This document shows, piece after piece, positions 32,121 to 40,774 of a stretch of DNA of 64,000 nucleotides; position 1 is the stretch's first letter, and each line of letters starts with the position of its first letter. Made by a program: the position numbers and the translations under genes. Under the pieces are notes generated by a model, which was given only the letters and a program-made list of their open reading frames with translations, was not told where the DNA came from and did not search any database. Origin of the DNA: Alistipes sp. ZOR0009 (lineage in GTDB: Bacteria; Bacteroidota; Bacteroidia; Bacteroidales; ZOR0009); contig NZ_JTLD01000033.1 of NCBI RefSeq assembly GCF_000798815.1, positions 62,001 through 126,000 of the forward strand, in the 5' to 3' direction.

Positions 32121-34211
32121 CTATTTGAGTCCTCTATTTTTTAGTAAAGGTTCGATGCTGGGCTCAGCACCACGGAAGCGCTTATACATTGTCATTGCGT
32201 CGTCTGCGGCACCCATCGAAAGCACATTCTCACGGAATGACTTAGCGGTGGCTGGATCGAAAATTCCTTTTTCTTTGAATAGTTCGAATCCATCAGCATC
32301 AAGTACTTCAGCCCAAATGTAGCTGTAGTAGCCAGCAGAGTAGCCACCACCCCAGATATGAGAGAAGTAGGTTGTTCTGTAGCGAGGTGCAATTTGAGGA
32401 ATCAACCCAAGTTTTCCAAGTGTTTCTTTTTCGAACTTGTTGATGTCAAGGTTTGCAACATTTGCAAGGTTGTAGTAGGCTTGGTCAAGAAGCGAAGCTG
32501 ATAGATATTCTGTTGTAGCAAACCCTTGGTTGAATTTACTACTCTTATCCATTTTAGCAACTAGGTCGGCAGGAATAACCTCTCCAGTTTTATAATGCTT
32601 TGCATATACTTTTAGAACTTCAGGTTCGAAGGCCCAGTGTTCATTTATTTGAGAGGGAAGCTCAACGAAATCAGTTGGGATTGCACCTCCTGTTTTGTTG
32701 TAATGTGTATTTGCTAGCAGCGCGTTAAGAGCATGTCCGAATTCGTGGAAAAGGGTGCTCGTTTCATCCATAGATAAAAGTGCGGGCTTATCTCCGGTTG
32801 GCTTGCTGAAGTTGCAGGCAATAGAAACAACTGGCGTAACAAACTTGCCATTGATGTTTGTTTGTGGACGGAACGAAGTACACCAAGCTCCGCCTTTCTT
32901 GTTGTCGCGAGGGAAGAACTCCATGTATAGAATCCCTACGTGCTTTCCTTTTTCGGAAACTTCGTAGGTTGTTACATCTTTGTGGTAAACAGGAAGATTG
33001 TCTACTTTCTTAAATTCTAGCCCGTATAACTTATTAGCGCAGTAGAAGATTCCGTTTACAGCATTTTCTAAACTGAAGTAAGGACGGATTTGCTCCTCGT
33101 CAAGATCATATTTTGCCTTGCGTACTTTTTCTGCATAGTAATGCCAATCCCAAGATTGGAAATCTTTTATACCATCTTTAGCTGCAAGAACTTGCATGTC
33201 TGTCAGCTCCTTTTTAGCCATGTTTAGGGCTGGAGTCCAAAGGCTTTTTAGTAGCTTATCTACATTTGCCGGATTTTTTGCCATGTTCATATCCAAAATG
33301 TAGTCTGCCGTAGTTTTGTATCCAAGTAAGTTCGAGCGCTCTAAGCTATACTTAAGAATGTCTTTAATGACAGCCTTATTATCGTTGGCGTTATTGTTGT
33401 TGCCTCTGTTTAAGTAGGCGGTGTAGAGTTTTTCTCTTAGGTCACGACGGCTAGAGTATTGAAGGAAAGGAGTGAAGCTAGAGCGGTCGAGAGTAAATAC
33501 CCATTTGCCGTCCATTTTCATTTCTTTTGCGGTTGTAGCGGCACCATCAATAACACCTTGAGGGAGGCCTGCTAGATCTTCTTTTTTATCGAGAATCAGC
33601 TTAAAGGCGCTATTTTCTGCAAGCCAGTTTTCAGAGAATTTTACGCTTAATTTAGACAGCTCTTCGTTGATTTTGCGTAGTTGAGCCTGTTTTTGGTCGT
33701 CTAATCCTCCGCCAGCTCTGTCAAAATCCTTGTAAAATAGCTCTACAAGACGCTTTTGCTCGACGTCTAATTTTAGCGAATCGCGCTTGTCGTATACGGC
33801 TTTAACACGCTTGTAAAGATCTTTGTTAAAGGTGATGTCATCAGTGTGCTTGGAAAGCATTGGGGCAACCTTTGCCGCCACATTTTGCATTGCAGTATCT
33901 GATATAACCTCTTTAAGGTTAAAGAATACCATTGCGACTCTAGAAAGCATAGCACCGCTTGTGTCAAGAGCAACAATGGTGTTTTCGAAAGTAGGCGCAT
34001 CTTTGCTTTCTGCAATGGCCTTAATTTCGGAGTCATGCTGTTTGATGGCTTCTTCGAAAGCAGGGAGGTAGTGTTCCGTCTTAATCTTATCGAAAGGAGG
34101 AACTTCAAATGGGGTGGTAAAAGCCCCTAGTAAGGGGTTATCTGCTTGCTTTTTAGTACAAGATCCTAAAATAACCATAGCTGATAGTGCTAAAATTGTT
34201 AGTTTTTTCAC
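32121..34211 (-). CDS. dcp: Dcp-type M3 peptidyl-dipeptidase, lipoprotein (copy 1)
   Basis: 696-residue zinc peptidase of family M3 that releases C-terminal dipeptides. The zinc site is FHEFGHALNALLANTHY with HExxH and a downstream glutamate. Further M3 features are GGAWCTSFRPQ, MDFYPR-like MEFFPRDNKKGG, and AYYNLANVANLDIN then RYRTTYFSHIWGGGYSAGYY near the C-terminus. The N-terminus is a lipoprotein signal, LSAMVILGSC with C18 lipidated, so it is anchored in the envelope. Start codon is GTG at 34211. A paralogue (36385-38487) with a non-lipo signal peptide lies two genes away. Confidence 0.93.
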   Translation of the reverse strand: MKKLTILALSAMVILGSCTKKQADNPLLGAFTTPFEVPPFDKIKTEHYLPAFEEAIKQHDSEIKAIAESKDAPTFENTIVALDTSGAMLSRVAMVFFNLKEVISDTAMQNVAAKVAPMLSKHTDDITFNKDLYKRVKAVYDKRDSLKLDVEQKRLVELFYKDFDRAGGGLDDQKQAQLRKINEELSKLSVKFSENWLAENSAFKLILDKKEDLAGLPQGVIDGAATTAKEMKMDGKWVFTLDRSSFTPFLQYSSRRDLREKLYTAYLNRGNNNNANDNKAVIKDILKYSLERSNLLGYKTTADYILDMNMAKNPANVDKLLKSLWTPALNMAKKELTDMQVLAAKDGIKDFQSWDWHYYAEKVRKAKYDLDEEQIRPYFSLENAVNGIFYCANKLYGLEFKKVDNLPVYHKDVTTYEVSEKGKHVGILYMEFFPRDNKKGGAWCTSFRPQTNINGKFVTPVVSIACNFSKPTGDKPALLSMDETSTLFHEFGHALNALLANTHYNKTGGAIPTDFVELPSQINEHWAFEPEVLKVYAKHYKTGEVIPADLVAKMDKSSKFNQGFATTEYLSASLLDQAYYNLANVANLDINKFEKETLGKLGLIPQIAPRYRTTYFSHIWGGGYSAGYYSYIWAEVLDADGFELFKEKGIFDPATAKSFRENVLSMGAADDAMTMYKRFRGAEPSIEPLLKNRGLK

Positions 34212-34417
34212 GTGAAATCAGTATTAATGAGTAGCTTGTGTTTGTTTACGTCTGTTGTAAACGGAATAGGTAAACTTATGAAAAAAAATGTTTTTATAGT
34301 ATATTGTAGCTATAAAACAGTATTTTAATTCCAAGTAATCATATTATTTTTATTGATCGTGAAATATTGAAAGGATAAAGAGCCTTTGGGGTGAAAATTT
34401 TAATTAAAATATACAAA

Positions 34418-35389
34418 ATGAATAAGGTAGGTTTAGTGCTTTTCTGCTCTATCTTTATTGTGTCGTGCGCAACACAGAAGGATATGAAAAAGAAAAAATT
34501 GGAGGCAAGAGAGGTTGTTCTGGTGGCTGATTCAACAGGGTTTCCTTTTAATTATTCTGAACCAATTTATAAAGTTGGTATAGCATTGAGCGGAGGTGGA
34601 GGACGCGGTTTTGCGCACGCAGGTGTTCTTCGTGCTATGGATGAGCTAGGTATTAAGCCTCAGATAATTGCCGGAACAAGTGCAGGCTCTATTGCTGGTG
34701 CATTATATGCTTCTGGAGTTGCTCCTAACCAAATGCTAGATGCATTTCGTCGTATTCGCTTTATACAGGTGCCTAGATTCCGAATTTTTGGATCTAAGGA
34801 TACTGTCGAAGATTCTCCAAATAAGCAAGATCGATATATCTTTCTGAAAATTCACAACTTGGCTAGAATTTTGGAGGCCAATATTCCTGTTAGGACATTC
34901 GAAGAGCTGAAAATTCCGTTGGTTGTGAATGCTACGAAGATGGCGAGCGGTCAAAATATTTATTTTACGAAAGGGGAGTTGATACGTCCTGTGGTGGCTT
35001 CAAGTGCCGTTCCTATGCTTTTTCGTCCTGTTAATATTGATGGGTATGACTTTGTGGATGGAGGGGTTATGCAAAATCTTCCAGTTTTACCAATTCGCAA
35101 GGCCTGTAAGTACGTTATTGCTGTCGATGTGAATCCTATCGAGGATTTTTCGGCGCAGAATAAGATAGTTGGGAGTGAATGGGAGCGCGTGTTTAAGCTG
35201 ATGATACGGGCAAATACGCTGAGAGATAAGGACGCGGCAGACTTATTCATCCAGCCTCTCGAATTAATTAACTTCAATATTTTTGACACTAAACATGGAG
35301 AAGAAATGTATTGGATTGGTTATAATGCTGCGAAGCATGCTCTCGAAAAATTTGTAAAGGAACATCCTGATATTTTGGAGGGGAACTAA
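34418..35389 (+). CDS. patatin-like phospholipase lipoprotein (RssA/NTE type)
   Basis: About 323 residues. The start is set at ATG 34418 (MNKVGLVLFCSIFIVSC), which gives a lipobox with the lipidated Cys in IVSC; the ATG at 34391 adds nine residues before the signal. Patatin features: oxyanion GGGGRGFAHAGVLRAM (about 60-75), nucleophile GTSAGSIAGAL (Ser about 89), and catalytic Asp in DGGVMQNLPV. Likely an envelope acyl hydrolase acting on phospholipid or lysophospholipid. It lies between the two Dcp genes; the EamA transporter starts 26 bases downstream and may be co-transcribed. Confidence 0.9.
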   Translation: MNKVGLVLFCSIFIVSCATQKDMKKKKLEAREVVLVADSTGFPFNYSEPIYKVGIALSGGGGRGFAHAGVLRAMDELGIKPQIIAGTSAGSIAGALYASGVAPNQMLDAFRRIRFIQVPRFRIFGSKDTVEDSPNKQDRYIFLKIHNLARILEANIPVRTFEELKIPLVVNATKMASGQNIYFTKGELIRPVVASSAVPMLFRPVNIDGYDFVDGGVMQNLPVLPIRKACKYVIAVDVNPIEDFSAQNKIVGSEWERVFKLMIRANTLRDKDAADLFIQPLELINFNIFDTKHGEEMYWIGYNAAKHALEKFVKEHPDILEGN

Positions 35390-35402
35390 GTGATTAATGG
35401 GC

Positions 35403-35410
35403 TATCTTTG
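35403..35410 (+). promoter_or_regulatory. possible -7 promoter element for the EamA gene
   Basis: TATCTTTG fits TAnnTTTG and sits 4 bases before the ATG at 35415. If real, it would give a nearly leaderless message; the closeness makes it uncertain. Confidence 0.35.
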
Positions 35411-35414
35411 CTAC

Positions 35415-36317
35415 ATGCAAAGAAAGAGTTGGTTTGAGGGTTTCTTTTTAGGGGTTGTTTCTTCGGCAGCGTTTGGGTTAATACCCTTGTTTACGCTTCC
35501 CTTAATGCGGGTGGGGCTAAATTTTGATAGTATTCTTTTCTATCGGTTCTCCATTTCTGCAATGTTACTTGGGGGATTAATGGTTTGTCGAAAGGAAAAT
35601 TTTAAAATTTGTTTTTCAGAGCTGTTTCCTTTAATTTTTCTGGCAATACTCTACTCTGGAACTGCTCTATTCCTATTCTGGAGTTATCTTTATATATCTA
35701 GCGGAGTAGCAACTACGATTCACTACTTATATCCTATCCTTGTAACTATTTTAATGCTGGTTTTTTTTAACGAAAAAGGCTCTTTGCGGACTGCTTCTGC
35801 TATTGTATTGGCGTTTTTGGGAGTTGCGTTGCTTAGTTGGGGAGAGGATGGTTTAGCTATGAGTATTAAAGGTCTAGTCATAGTGCTTGTATCTGTAGTT
35901 ACCTATGCTTTTTATATTGTTGGGGTTAATAAGATGGGGGGTAAAGATATGAGCGGAAATAAGCTTACTTTTTATATACTGCTCATTGGATCTTTTTTGT
36001 TTTTATGCAATTCATTAGTTAGAGGTAATTTGCAATTGGTAGAAGGTGGTGTTTCTTATTTTAACATATTTATGCTCTCTTTAGTTCCCACGGTAGTCTC
36101 CAACTTATCCTTAGTTTACTCCATAAAAAACATAGGTTCGACAATGACGTCGATATTGGGTGCAATGGAGCCATTAACTGCAGTGCTTGTTGGTGTTGTT
36201 GTTTTTGGGGAGGCTTTTACTTTTAATGTGTTTTCGGGGATGTTGCTGATTTTGATGGCGGTGACATTGATTATTGTTGCTAAGGATTTGGAGCAAAGAT
36301 TAGGTAGAAGAAAATGA
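35415..36317 (+). CDS. EamA/DMT-family inner-membrane transporter
   Basis: About 300 residues with ten hydrophobic segments in two EamA repeats. Repeat one ends with VATTIHYLYPILVTILMLVFF, repeat two with PTVVSNLSLVYSIKNIGSTM and SILGAMEPLTAVLVGVVVFGEAFT, the usual EamA helix nine signature. Start at ATG 35415 (MQRKSWFEGFFLG) is preferred to ATG 35397 because it gives a typical short cytosolic lead. Substrate unknown; related proteins export metabolites or amino acids. Confidence 0.87.
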   Translation: MQRKSWFEGFFLGVVSSAAFGLIPLFTLPLMRVGLNFDSILFYRFSISAMLLGGLMVCRKENFKICFSELFPLIFLAILYSGTALFLFWSYLYISSGVATTIHYLYPILVTILMLVFFNEKGSLRTASAIVLAFLGVALLSWGEDGLAMSIKGLVIVLVSVVTYAFYIVGVNKMGGKDMSGNKLTFYILLIGSFLFLCNSLVRGNLQLVEGGVSYFNIFMLSLVPTVVSNLSLVYSIKNIGSTMTSILGAMEPLTAVLVGVVVFGEAFTFNVFSGMLLILMAVTLIIVAKDLEQRLGRRK

Positions 36318-36328
36318 GTCTCGTTTAT

Positions 36329-36370
36329 AAAAAGAGGCCTGTTAAAACTAGTTTAACAGGCCTCTTTATC
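36329..36370. terminator. bidirectional terminator between EamA and dcp copy 2
   Basis: AAAGAGGCCTGTTAAA pairs with TTTAACAGGCCTCTTT around CTAG; a very strong 16-bp stem. Confidence 0.95.
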
Positions 36371-36384
36371 TTATAATTTACAGG

Positions 36385-38487
36385 CTAATTTAGGCCTCTA
36401 TTTTTCAGAAGTGGTTGGATACTAGGTTCAGCACCGCGGAATCGCTTGTACATGATCATTGCATCGTCAGAACCTCCTTTTGATAGAACATTGTCGCGGA
36501 ACGACTTTGCCGTTGCAGGATCAAAAATCCCTTTTTGGGCAAATGCGTCAAATGCATCAGCGTCTAAAACTTCAGCCCACATGTAGCTGTAATAGCCTGC
36601 AGAATAGCCACCTCCCCAAATGTGAGAGAAGTAGGTGGTTCTATAGCGTGGAGCTATTTGCGGAATAATACCCATAGAGTTAAGCGATTTTTTTTCAAAA
36701 CTGTTGATGTCTAATTCACTGAAATCTTTTTGGGTATAGTAGTCAAGATCAAGGCGTGCTGCTGCTGTATATTCAACTGTTGCAAATCCTTGGTTAAACT
36801 TGCCGCTCTTTTCAAGTTTTTCAACAAGTTCTGTTGGAATAACTTCGCCTGTTTTGTAGTGCTTTGCATAAACTTTAAGAACTTCAGGTTGAAATGCCCA
36901 GTGTTCGTTAATTTGTGAAGGTAGCTCTACAAAATCTCGTGGAACTTGGGTTGCTGCAATGCCTTTGTAGTGTACGTTCGATAGTAGGTTGTGTAGGGCA
37001 TGTCCAAACTCGTGGAAGAAGGTTTCAACTTCATCTGCATTAAGTAGGGCTGGTGCTTCTGCGGTTGGTGCCGAGAAGTTGGTAACAATAGAAACAACGG
37101 GCGTTACAAACTTGCCATCAACATTAGATTGGCGACGGAAGCTGGTACACCAAGCTCCAACTCGTTTGGTAGCACGAGGATGGTAGTCCATATAAAGAAT
37201 TCCAATGTGCTTGCCTTTTTCTGTTACTTCGAAGGCATCTGTTAACTCTTTGTTGGGTACTGGAATATTGTTGATTTTTTTGAATTCAAGTCCGTAGAGC
37301 TTGTTGGCAACATAGAAGATTCCTTCACGTACATTCTCCAATTTAAAGTATGGACGAAGTTGCTCTTCATCGAGATCGTATTTTGCTTTGCGAACTTTTT
37401 CGGCATAGTACCACCAGTCCCATGATTGTAATGGTTCATTCATCCCTTCAGATTTTGCTAGTTCTTGCATGTCTGCAAGTTCCTTTTTGGCAACTTTGAG
37501 GGCAGGTGTTAGCACTTGATCTAGAAGTTTATAAACATTCGAAGCATTTTTAGCCATTCTATCGTCAAGAATATAGTCGGCAGTGGTTTCAAAGCCAAGA
37601 ATGTTAGAGCGCTCCTTCGAGAGCGATAGAATTTGTTTGATAACCTCTTTGTTGTCGTTTTCGTTGTAGTTATTCCCACGGTTTAGGTATCCGTTGTATA
37701 AGCGTTCACGAAGTTCGCGCTTTTGCGAATATTGAAGGAAAGGAATCATGCTTGGCTTTTGAAGGGTGAAGATCCATTTTCCTTCTTGTCCAGCTTTTTT
37801 AGCCTCAACTGCAGCTGCATTTACAACACTTTGAGGTAGTCCTGCTAAATCATTCTTGTTTTCAAGAATTAATCTAAAGTTGTTGGTTTCAGCAAGGTTG
37901 TTATCTCCAAACTTGAGCGATAGCATCGAAAGTTCTCCGTTGATTTGGCGAAGTCTTTCAATTTTGTCGGCAGGTAGCCCAGCTCCAGATCGAACAAAAC
38001 CTTTGAAGGTCTTGTCTAAGAGCATTTTTTGCTCTGTAGTCAGCTTCTTTGTAATTGATTTATTGTTGTAAACTTCTTTTACTCGAGCAAATAGCTTTTC
38101 GTTGAAGTTTACGTCGTCGTAGTGCTTGGATGTAAGAGGTGTGATTTGTTTTGCAAGATCGCGCATGGCTTTATCGCCATCAGTGCCAAGAATATTTCCA
38201 AATACAGAAGAAACTCTGCCCAGCATTTCTCCGCTATTGTCTAAAGCCACAATTGTGTTTTCGAATGTCGGACGAGCCTTGTTGTTTGCAATTGCTGCAA
38301 TTTCGGCATCATGCTGTTTGATCGCTTCCAGGTATGCGGGTAGGTAATGGTCCAACTTTATGTTTTGAAAGTCGGGGACCTGGTGGGGAGTTTTAAACTC
38401 GCTGAAAAAAGGATTGTTTTGGGCACTGCCCTCAAATCCAGCTAGAAGCATTGCGGTGCTTGCAGCCATAAAGATCAGTCTTTTCAC
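36385..38487 (-). CDS. dcp: Dcp-type M3 peptidyl-dipeptidase, secreted (copy 2)
   Basis: About 700 residues from the GTG at 38487 (VKRLIFMAASTAMLL), which opens a signal peptide ending FEGSAQ; an upstream TTG at 38517 would hide it. The zinc site reads FFHEFGHALHNLLSNVHY. Like copy 1 it keeps GAWCTSFRRQ, MDYHPRATK and RYRTTYFSHIWGGGYSAGYYSYMWAE-type sequence near the C-terminus. The two copies align over their whole length with clear but incomplete identity, so the duplication is not recent. Copy 1 is a lipoprotein and copy 2 is exported without lipidation, so they probably work in different places. Confidence 0.93.
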   Translation of the reverse strand: MKRLIFMAASTAMLLAGFEGSAQNNPFFSEFKTPHQVPDFQNIKLDHYLPAYLEAIKQHDAEIAAIANNKARPTFENTIVALDNSGEMLGRVSSVFGNILGTDGDKAMRDLAKQITPLTSKHYDDVNFNEKLFARVKEVYNNKSITKKLTTEQKMLLDKTFKGFVRSGAGLPADKIERLRQINGELSMLSLKFGDNNLAETNNFRLILENKNDLAGLPQSVVNAAAVEAKKAGQEGKWIFTLQKPSMIPFLQYSQKRELRERLYNGYLNRGNNYNENDNKEVIKQILSLSKERSNILGFETTADYILDDRMAKNASNVYKLLDQVLTPALKVAKKELADMQELAKSEGMNEPLQSWDWWYYAEKVRKAKYDLDEEQLRPYFKLENVREGIFYVANKLYGLEFKKINNIPVPNKELTDAFEVTEKGKHIGILYMDYHPRATKRVGAWCTSFRRQSNVDGKFVTPVVSIVTNFSAPTAEAPALLNADEVETFFHEFGHALHNLLSNVHYKGIAATQVPRDFVELPSQINEHWAFQPEVLKVYAKHYKTGEVIPTELVEKLEKSGKFNQGFATVEYTAAARLDLDYYTQKDFSELDINSFEKKSLNSMGIIPQIAPRYRTTYFSHIWGGGYSAGYYSYMWAEVLDADAFDAFAQKGIFDPATAKSFRDNVLSKGGSDDAMIMYKRFRGAEPSIQPLLKNRGLN

Positions 38488-38718
38488 GGTGTGTTCAGTT
38501 AAAATTCGTTTAGTCAACCATGTACGAGTCTGGACTCGCAGTCTCTGTAAAAAAAGTAAAAAGTGGCCGATAATGCAATAAAGCCAACAGTTCTTAAGCG
38601 AACTGCATGCTCATTCTTATAGTTTGATAGTTTTTGCCTTAAAAACTTGTGGTTTTCTTTTCAAAAAGAACGATTTTGATAGTTTTTGCTTCGGAAAGAA
38701 GAAAAAAACAGCAGAAAA
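38488..38718. other. intergenic interval with a 15-bp direct repeat
   Basis: Holds no gene. TTTGATAGTTTTTGC occurs at 38623-38637 and again at 38675-38689, 52 bases apart. These lie between the dcp copy 2 start and the ABC operon promoter. Confidence 0.6.
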
Positions 38719-38751
38719 TTTGCTTTTTCACAAAAAGGTGTTTTATATTTG
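38719..38751 (+). promoter_or_regulatory. Bacteroidota promoter of the ABC/GntR operon
   Basis: TTTG at 38719-38722, a 21-base spacer, then TATATTTG at 38744-38751 gives both consensus elements. Confidence 0.75.
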
Positions 38752-38752
38752 C

Positions 38753-38776
38753 AGTGTACTAGTAATGTAGAACACT
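38753..38776. promoter_or_regulatory. operator-like dyad AGTGTA-N12-AACACT (YtrA-type)
   Basis: The arms match in 5 of 6 bases as an inverted repeat and begin right after the -7 element, where a bound repressor would block transcription. The pattern resembles the AGTGTA/TACACT sites of YtrA-subfamily GntR regulators. One such regulator is encoded in the operon (40388). Confidence 0.6.
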
Positions 38777-38789
38777 AAAACATTAACTA

Positions 38790-39626
38790 ATGATTGATAT
38801 TTCAAATTTGCAATTTAGATACAGCAAGAAAAGGTTGCTTTTTAAGGATCTTTGCTTGAATTTAGAAGCTGGGCATATATATGGCTTGCTAGGAAAGAAT
38901 GGTGCCGGCAAAACAACCTTGCTTAAGCTGATTGGGGGAATGCTGTTTCCTTTAAAGGGGGATTGCAAGATTGTCGGGTTTACACCCCAGAAACGTGAAC
39001 CTAACTTCTTAGATGATATTTTTTATATTCCTGAGGATATTTATGTTAGCGATCTTAAAGTTCGTGATTTTGTAAGGTCAAATTCACCCTTTTATCCCCA
39101 TTTCGATTTAGGTAATTTTTTGAGCTACATAAAGGAATTCGAAATTGGGTTTGATGAGAAGTTGACTAGCCTTTCTTTTGGCCAAAAAAAGAAGGCAATT
39201 ATAGCTTTTGGTTTAGCAACCAACTGTTCGATTCTTATTCTAGATGAACCAACTAACGGGCTCGATATTCCTTCCAAAAGCCAGTTTCGAAAGATTGTGG
39301 CTTCTGTGGCAACAGAAGATCGCTGTGTTATAATCTCAACGCATCAGGTTCGCGATTTGGATAACTTGATTGATTCTGTAATTATTTTGGATGACGGAGA
39401 AATTGCCTTAAGCCAGCCAGTTGATGCGATTACGGATAAGCTAGTATTTAAAACCGTTCCTTTAGAATTGGCTCCTAAGGCAATTTATGGCGAGCCTTCG
39501 CTTAAAGGGTTTACAGGCGTTTTCTATAATGAAAATGGCGAATCAAGTAAGCTGGATATGGAAATTTTATTTAACTCAGTTCTTGCACAGAAGAGTCTAA
39601 TTCAAAAAGTATTCACTAACAAATAG
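38790..39626 (+). CDS. ABC transporter ATP-binding protein
   Basis: 278 residues. Walker A is GKNGAGKTTLL (about 35-45), the signature is LSFGQKKK, and Walker B is LILDEPTNGLD, followed by an H-loop STHQ. A C-terminal part of about 70 residues (from ITDKLVFKTVPLEL) follows the ATPase and is typical of ABC-2-type exporters. It is the first gene of an operon with a membrane partner 7 bases downstream and a GntR regulator after that, the layout of YtrA-type systems that handle antimicrobial or cell-envelope stress. Substrate unknown. Confidence 0.92.
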   Translation: MIDISNLQFRYSKKRLLFKDLCLNLEAGHIYGLLGKNGAGKTTLLKLIGGMLFPLKGDCKIVGFTPQKREPNFLDDIFYIPEDIYVSDLKVRDFVRSNSPFYPHFDLGNFLSYIKEFEIGFDEKLTSLSFGQKKKAIIAFGLATNCSILILDEPTNGLDIPSKSQFRKIVASVATEDRCVIISTHQVRDLDNLIDSVIILDDGEIALSQPVDAITDKLVFKTVPLELAPKAIYGEPSLKGFTGVFYNENGESSKLDMEILFNSVLAQKSLIQKVFTNK

Positions 39627-39633
39627 CGCTACA

Positions 39634-40377
39634 ATGAAAAATAATTTTTTTGATATAAATAGATTTGGCCTATTGCTTCGCAAGAGGTTGATTGATAGTC
39701 AATCTTCTATCATATTTGAGCTATTGGGATTGGCTGCCGTATTTACAATATTCTTAGGTTTAGCAGCTACCTCTGGGAGTATTTCAGGCAAGTCCCAGAT
39801 CATGATATTCTCTATAGGGCTTGCTATTTTGGGTGTTATTTACGCAGATAGGGCGTTTAGTGAAATGAAAAGCAGAGTGAAAGGTTTGTTTTATTTATCG
39901 ACACCAGCATCTCAGTTCGAAAAGTTGCTTGTTGCCATACTGTTTACCTCAGTCCTATTTCCTTTAGTCTACGTTGTCGTTTTTTTAATGGTTGATGGCT
40001 TGTTTTATATTGTTCTGAACGGAACTGGATTGGTGGCAATGGAGTCTGTAATGCGGATAGAAAGCGCAGAAATTACAGGTTTTGTTCGTCCAATGTTGGT
40101 TGTTCAGTCGGTGTTTATGCTTGGTTCTATATGGTTTCGTAAGCGTAGCCTATTAAAGACAGTTATTGTTGTTGTTGGCTTTTATGCTCTTCTTGGATTG
40201 GTTGGCGTTTTAATGTTGAGTCCTCAGATTAAGATGTTAAATGGAGGTGTAAACGTCAATATGGGAGCTGGTCCAATTGATGTTATAGGGGGGGCTTATG
40301 GCAATGTCATATTCTGGCTTCTACCTCTGTTTTTCTGGACTGTTGCGTATTTCCGATTGACCGAAAAGCAACTTTAA
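39634..40377 (+). CDS. ABC-2-type transporter membrane subunit
   Basis: 247 residues with about six hydrophobic segments (near 29-47, 56-70, 100-122, 150-163, 172-193 and 222-238) and no conserved enzyme motif. Position directly after the ATPase and before the YtrA-type regulator supports the role of permease. Sequence alone would not identify a family with confidence. Confidence 0.78.
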   Translation: MKNNFFDINRFGLLLRKRLIDSQSSIIFELLGLAAVFTIFLGLAATSGSISGKSQIMIFSIGLAILGVIYADRAFSEMKSRVKGLFYLSTPASQFEKLLVAILFTSVLFPLVYVVVFLMVDGLFYIVLNGTGLVAMESVMRIESAEITGFVRPMLVVQSVFMLGSIWFRKRSLLKTVIVVVGFYALLGLVGVLMLSPQIKMLNGGVNVNMGAGPIDVIGGAYGNVIFWLLPLFFWTVAYFRLTEKQL

Positions 40378-40387
40378 AATTAAAGAC

Positions 40388-40774
40388 ATGGAATTTAACG
40401 ATAAAAGCGCGATATACCTTCAAATTGCCGATTACATGTGCGACAATATCCTGATGGAAACATGGAAGGCTAACGAAAAGATTCTCTCCATTAGGGAGTT
40501 GGCGGTTAATTTGGAGGTTAATCCCAATACAGCAATGAGGGCGTATGAATTTCTCCAAACTAGGGGGATTATTTATAATAAACGGGGAATCGGCTATTTT
40601 GTATCTGAAGATGCAGTTCTGAAGGTTCGAAATTACATGAAGGAGGAATTCATAAACCAGTCGCTTCCTGTATTTTTTAAAAGCATATTTCAGCTCGACA
40701 TCAACTTTGGAGAGCTGGAGGCTATGTACAATGATTATAAGTTAACCTTAATAAATGCATCAAATGAAAACTAG
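40388..40774 (+). CDS. GntR-family regulator, YtrA subfamily
   Basis: 128 residues, the short YtrA type with a winged-helix domain (IYLQIADYMCDNIL at about 9-22, KILSIRELAVNLEVNPNTAMRAYEFLQTRGI at about 35-65 with LEVNPNTAMRAYE as recognition helix) and only a small helical tail instead of an effector-binding domain. Such proteins bind the AGTGTA-type inverted repeat near their operon promoter; a matching dyad is at 38753. It overlaps the next gene by 11-20 bases. It probably represses its own operon and responds to a cell-envelope signal by an unknown route. Confidence 0.9.
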   Translation: MEFNDKSAIYLQIADYMCDNILMETWKANEKILSIRELAVNLEVNPNTAMRAYEFLQTRGIIYNKRGIGYFVSEDAVLKVRNYMKEEFINQSLPVFFKSIFQLDINFGELEAMYNDYKLTLINASNEN

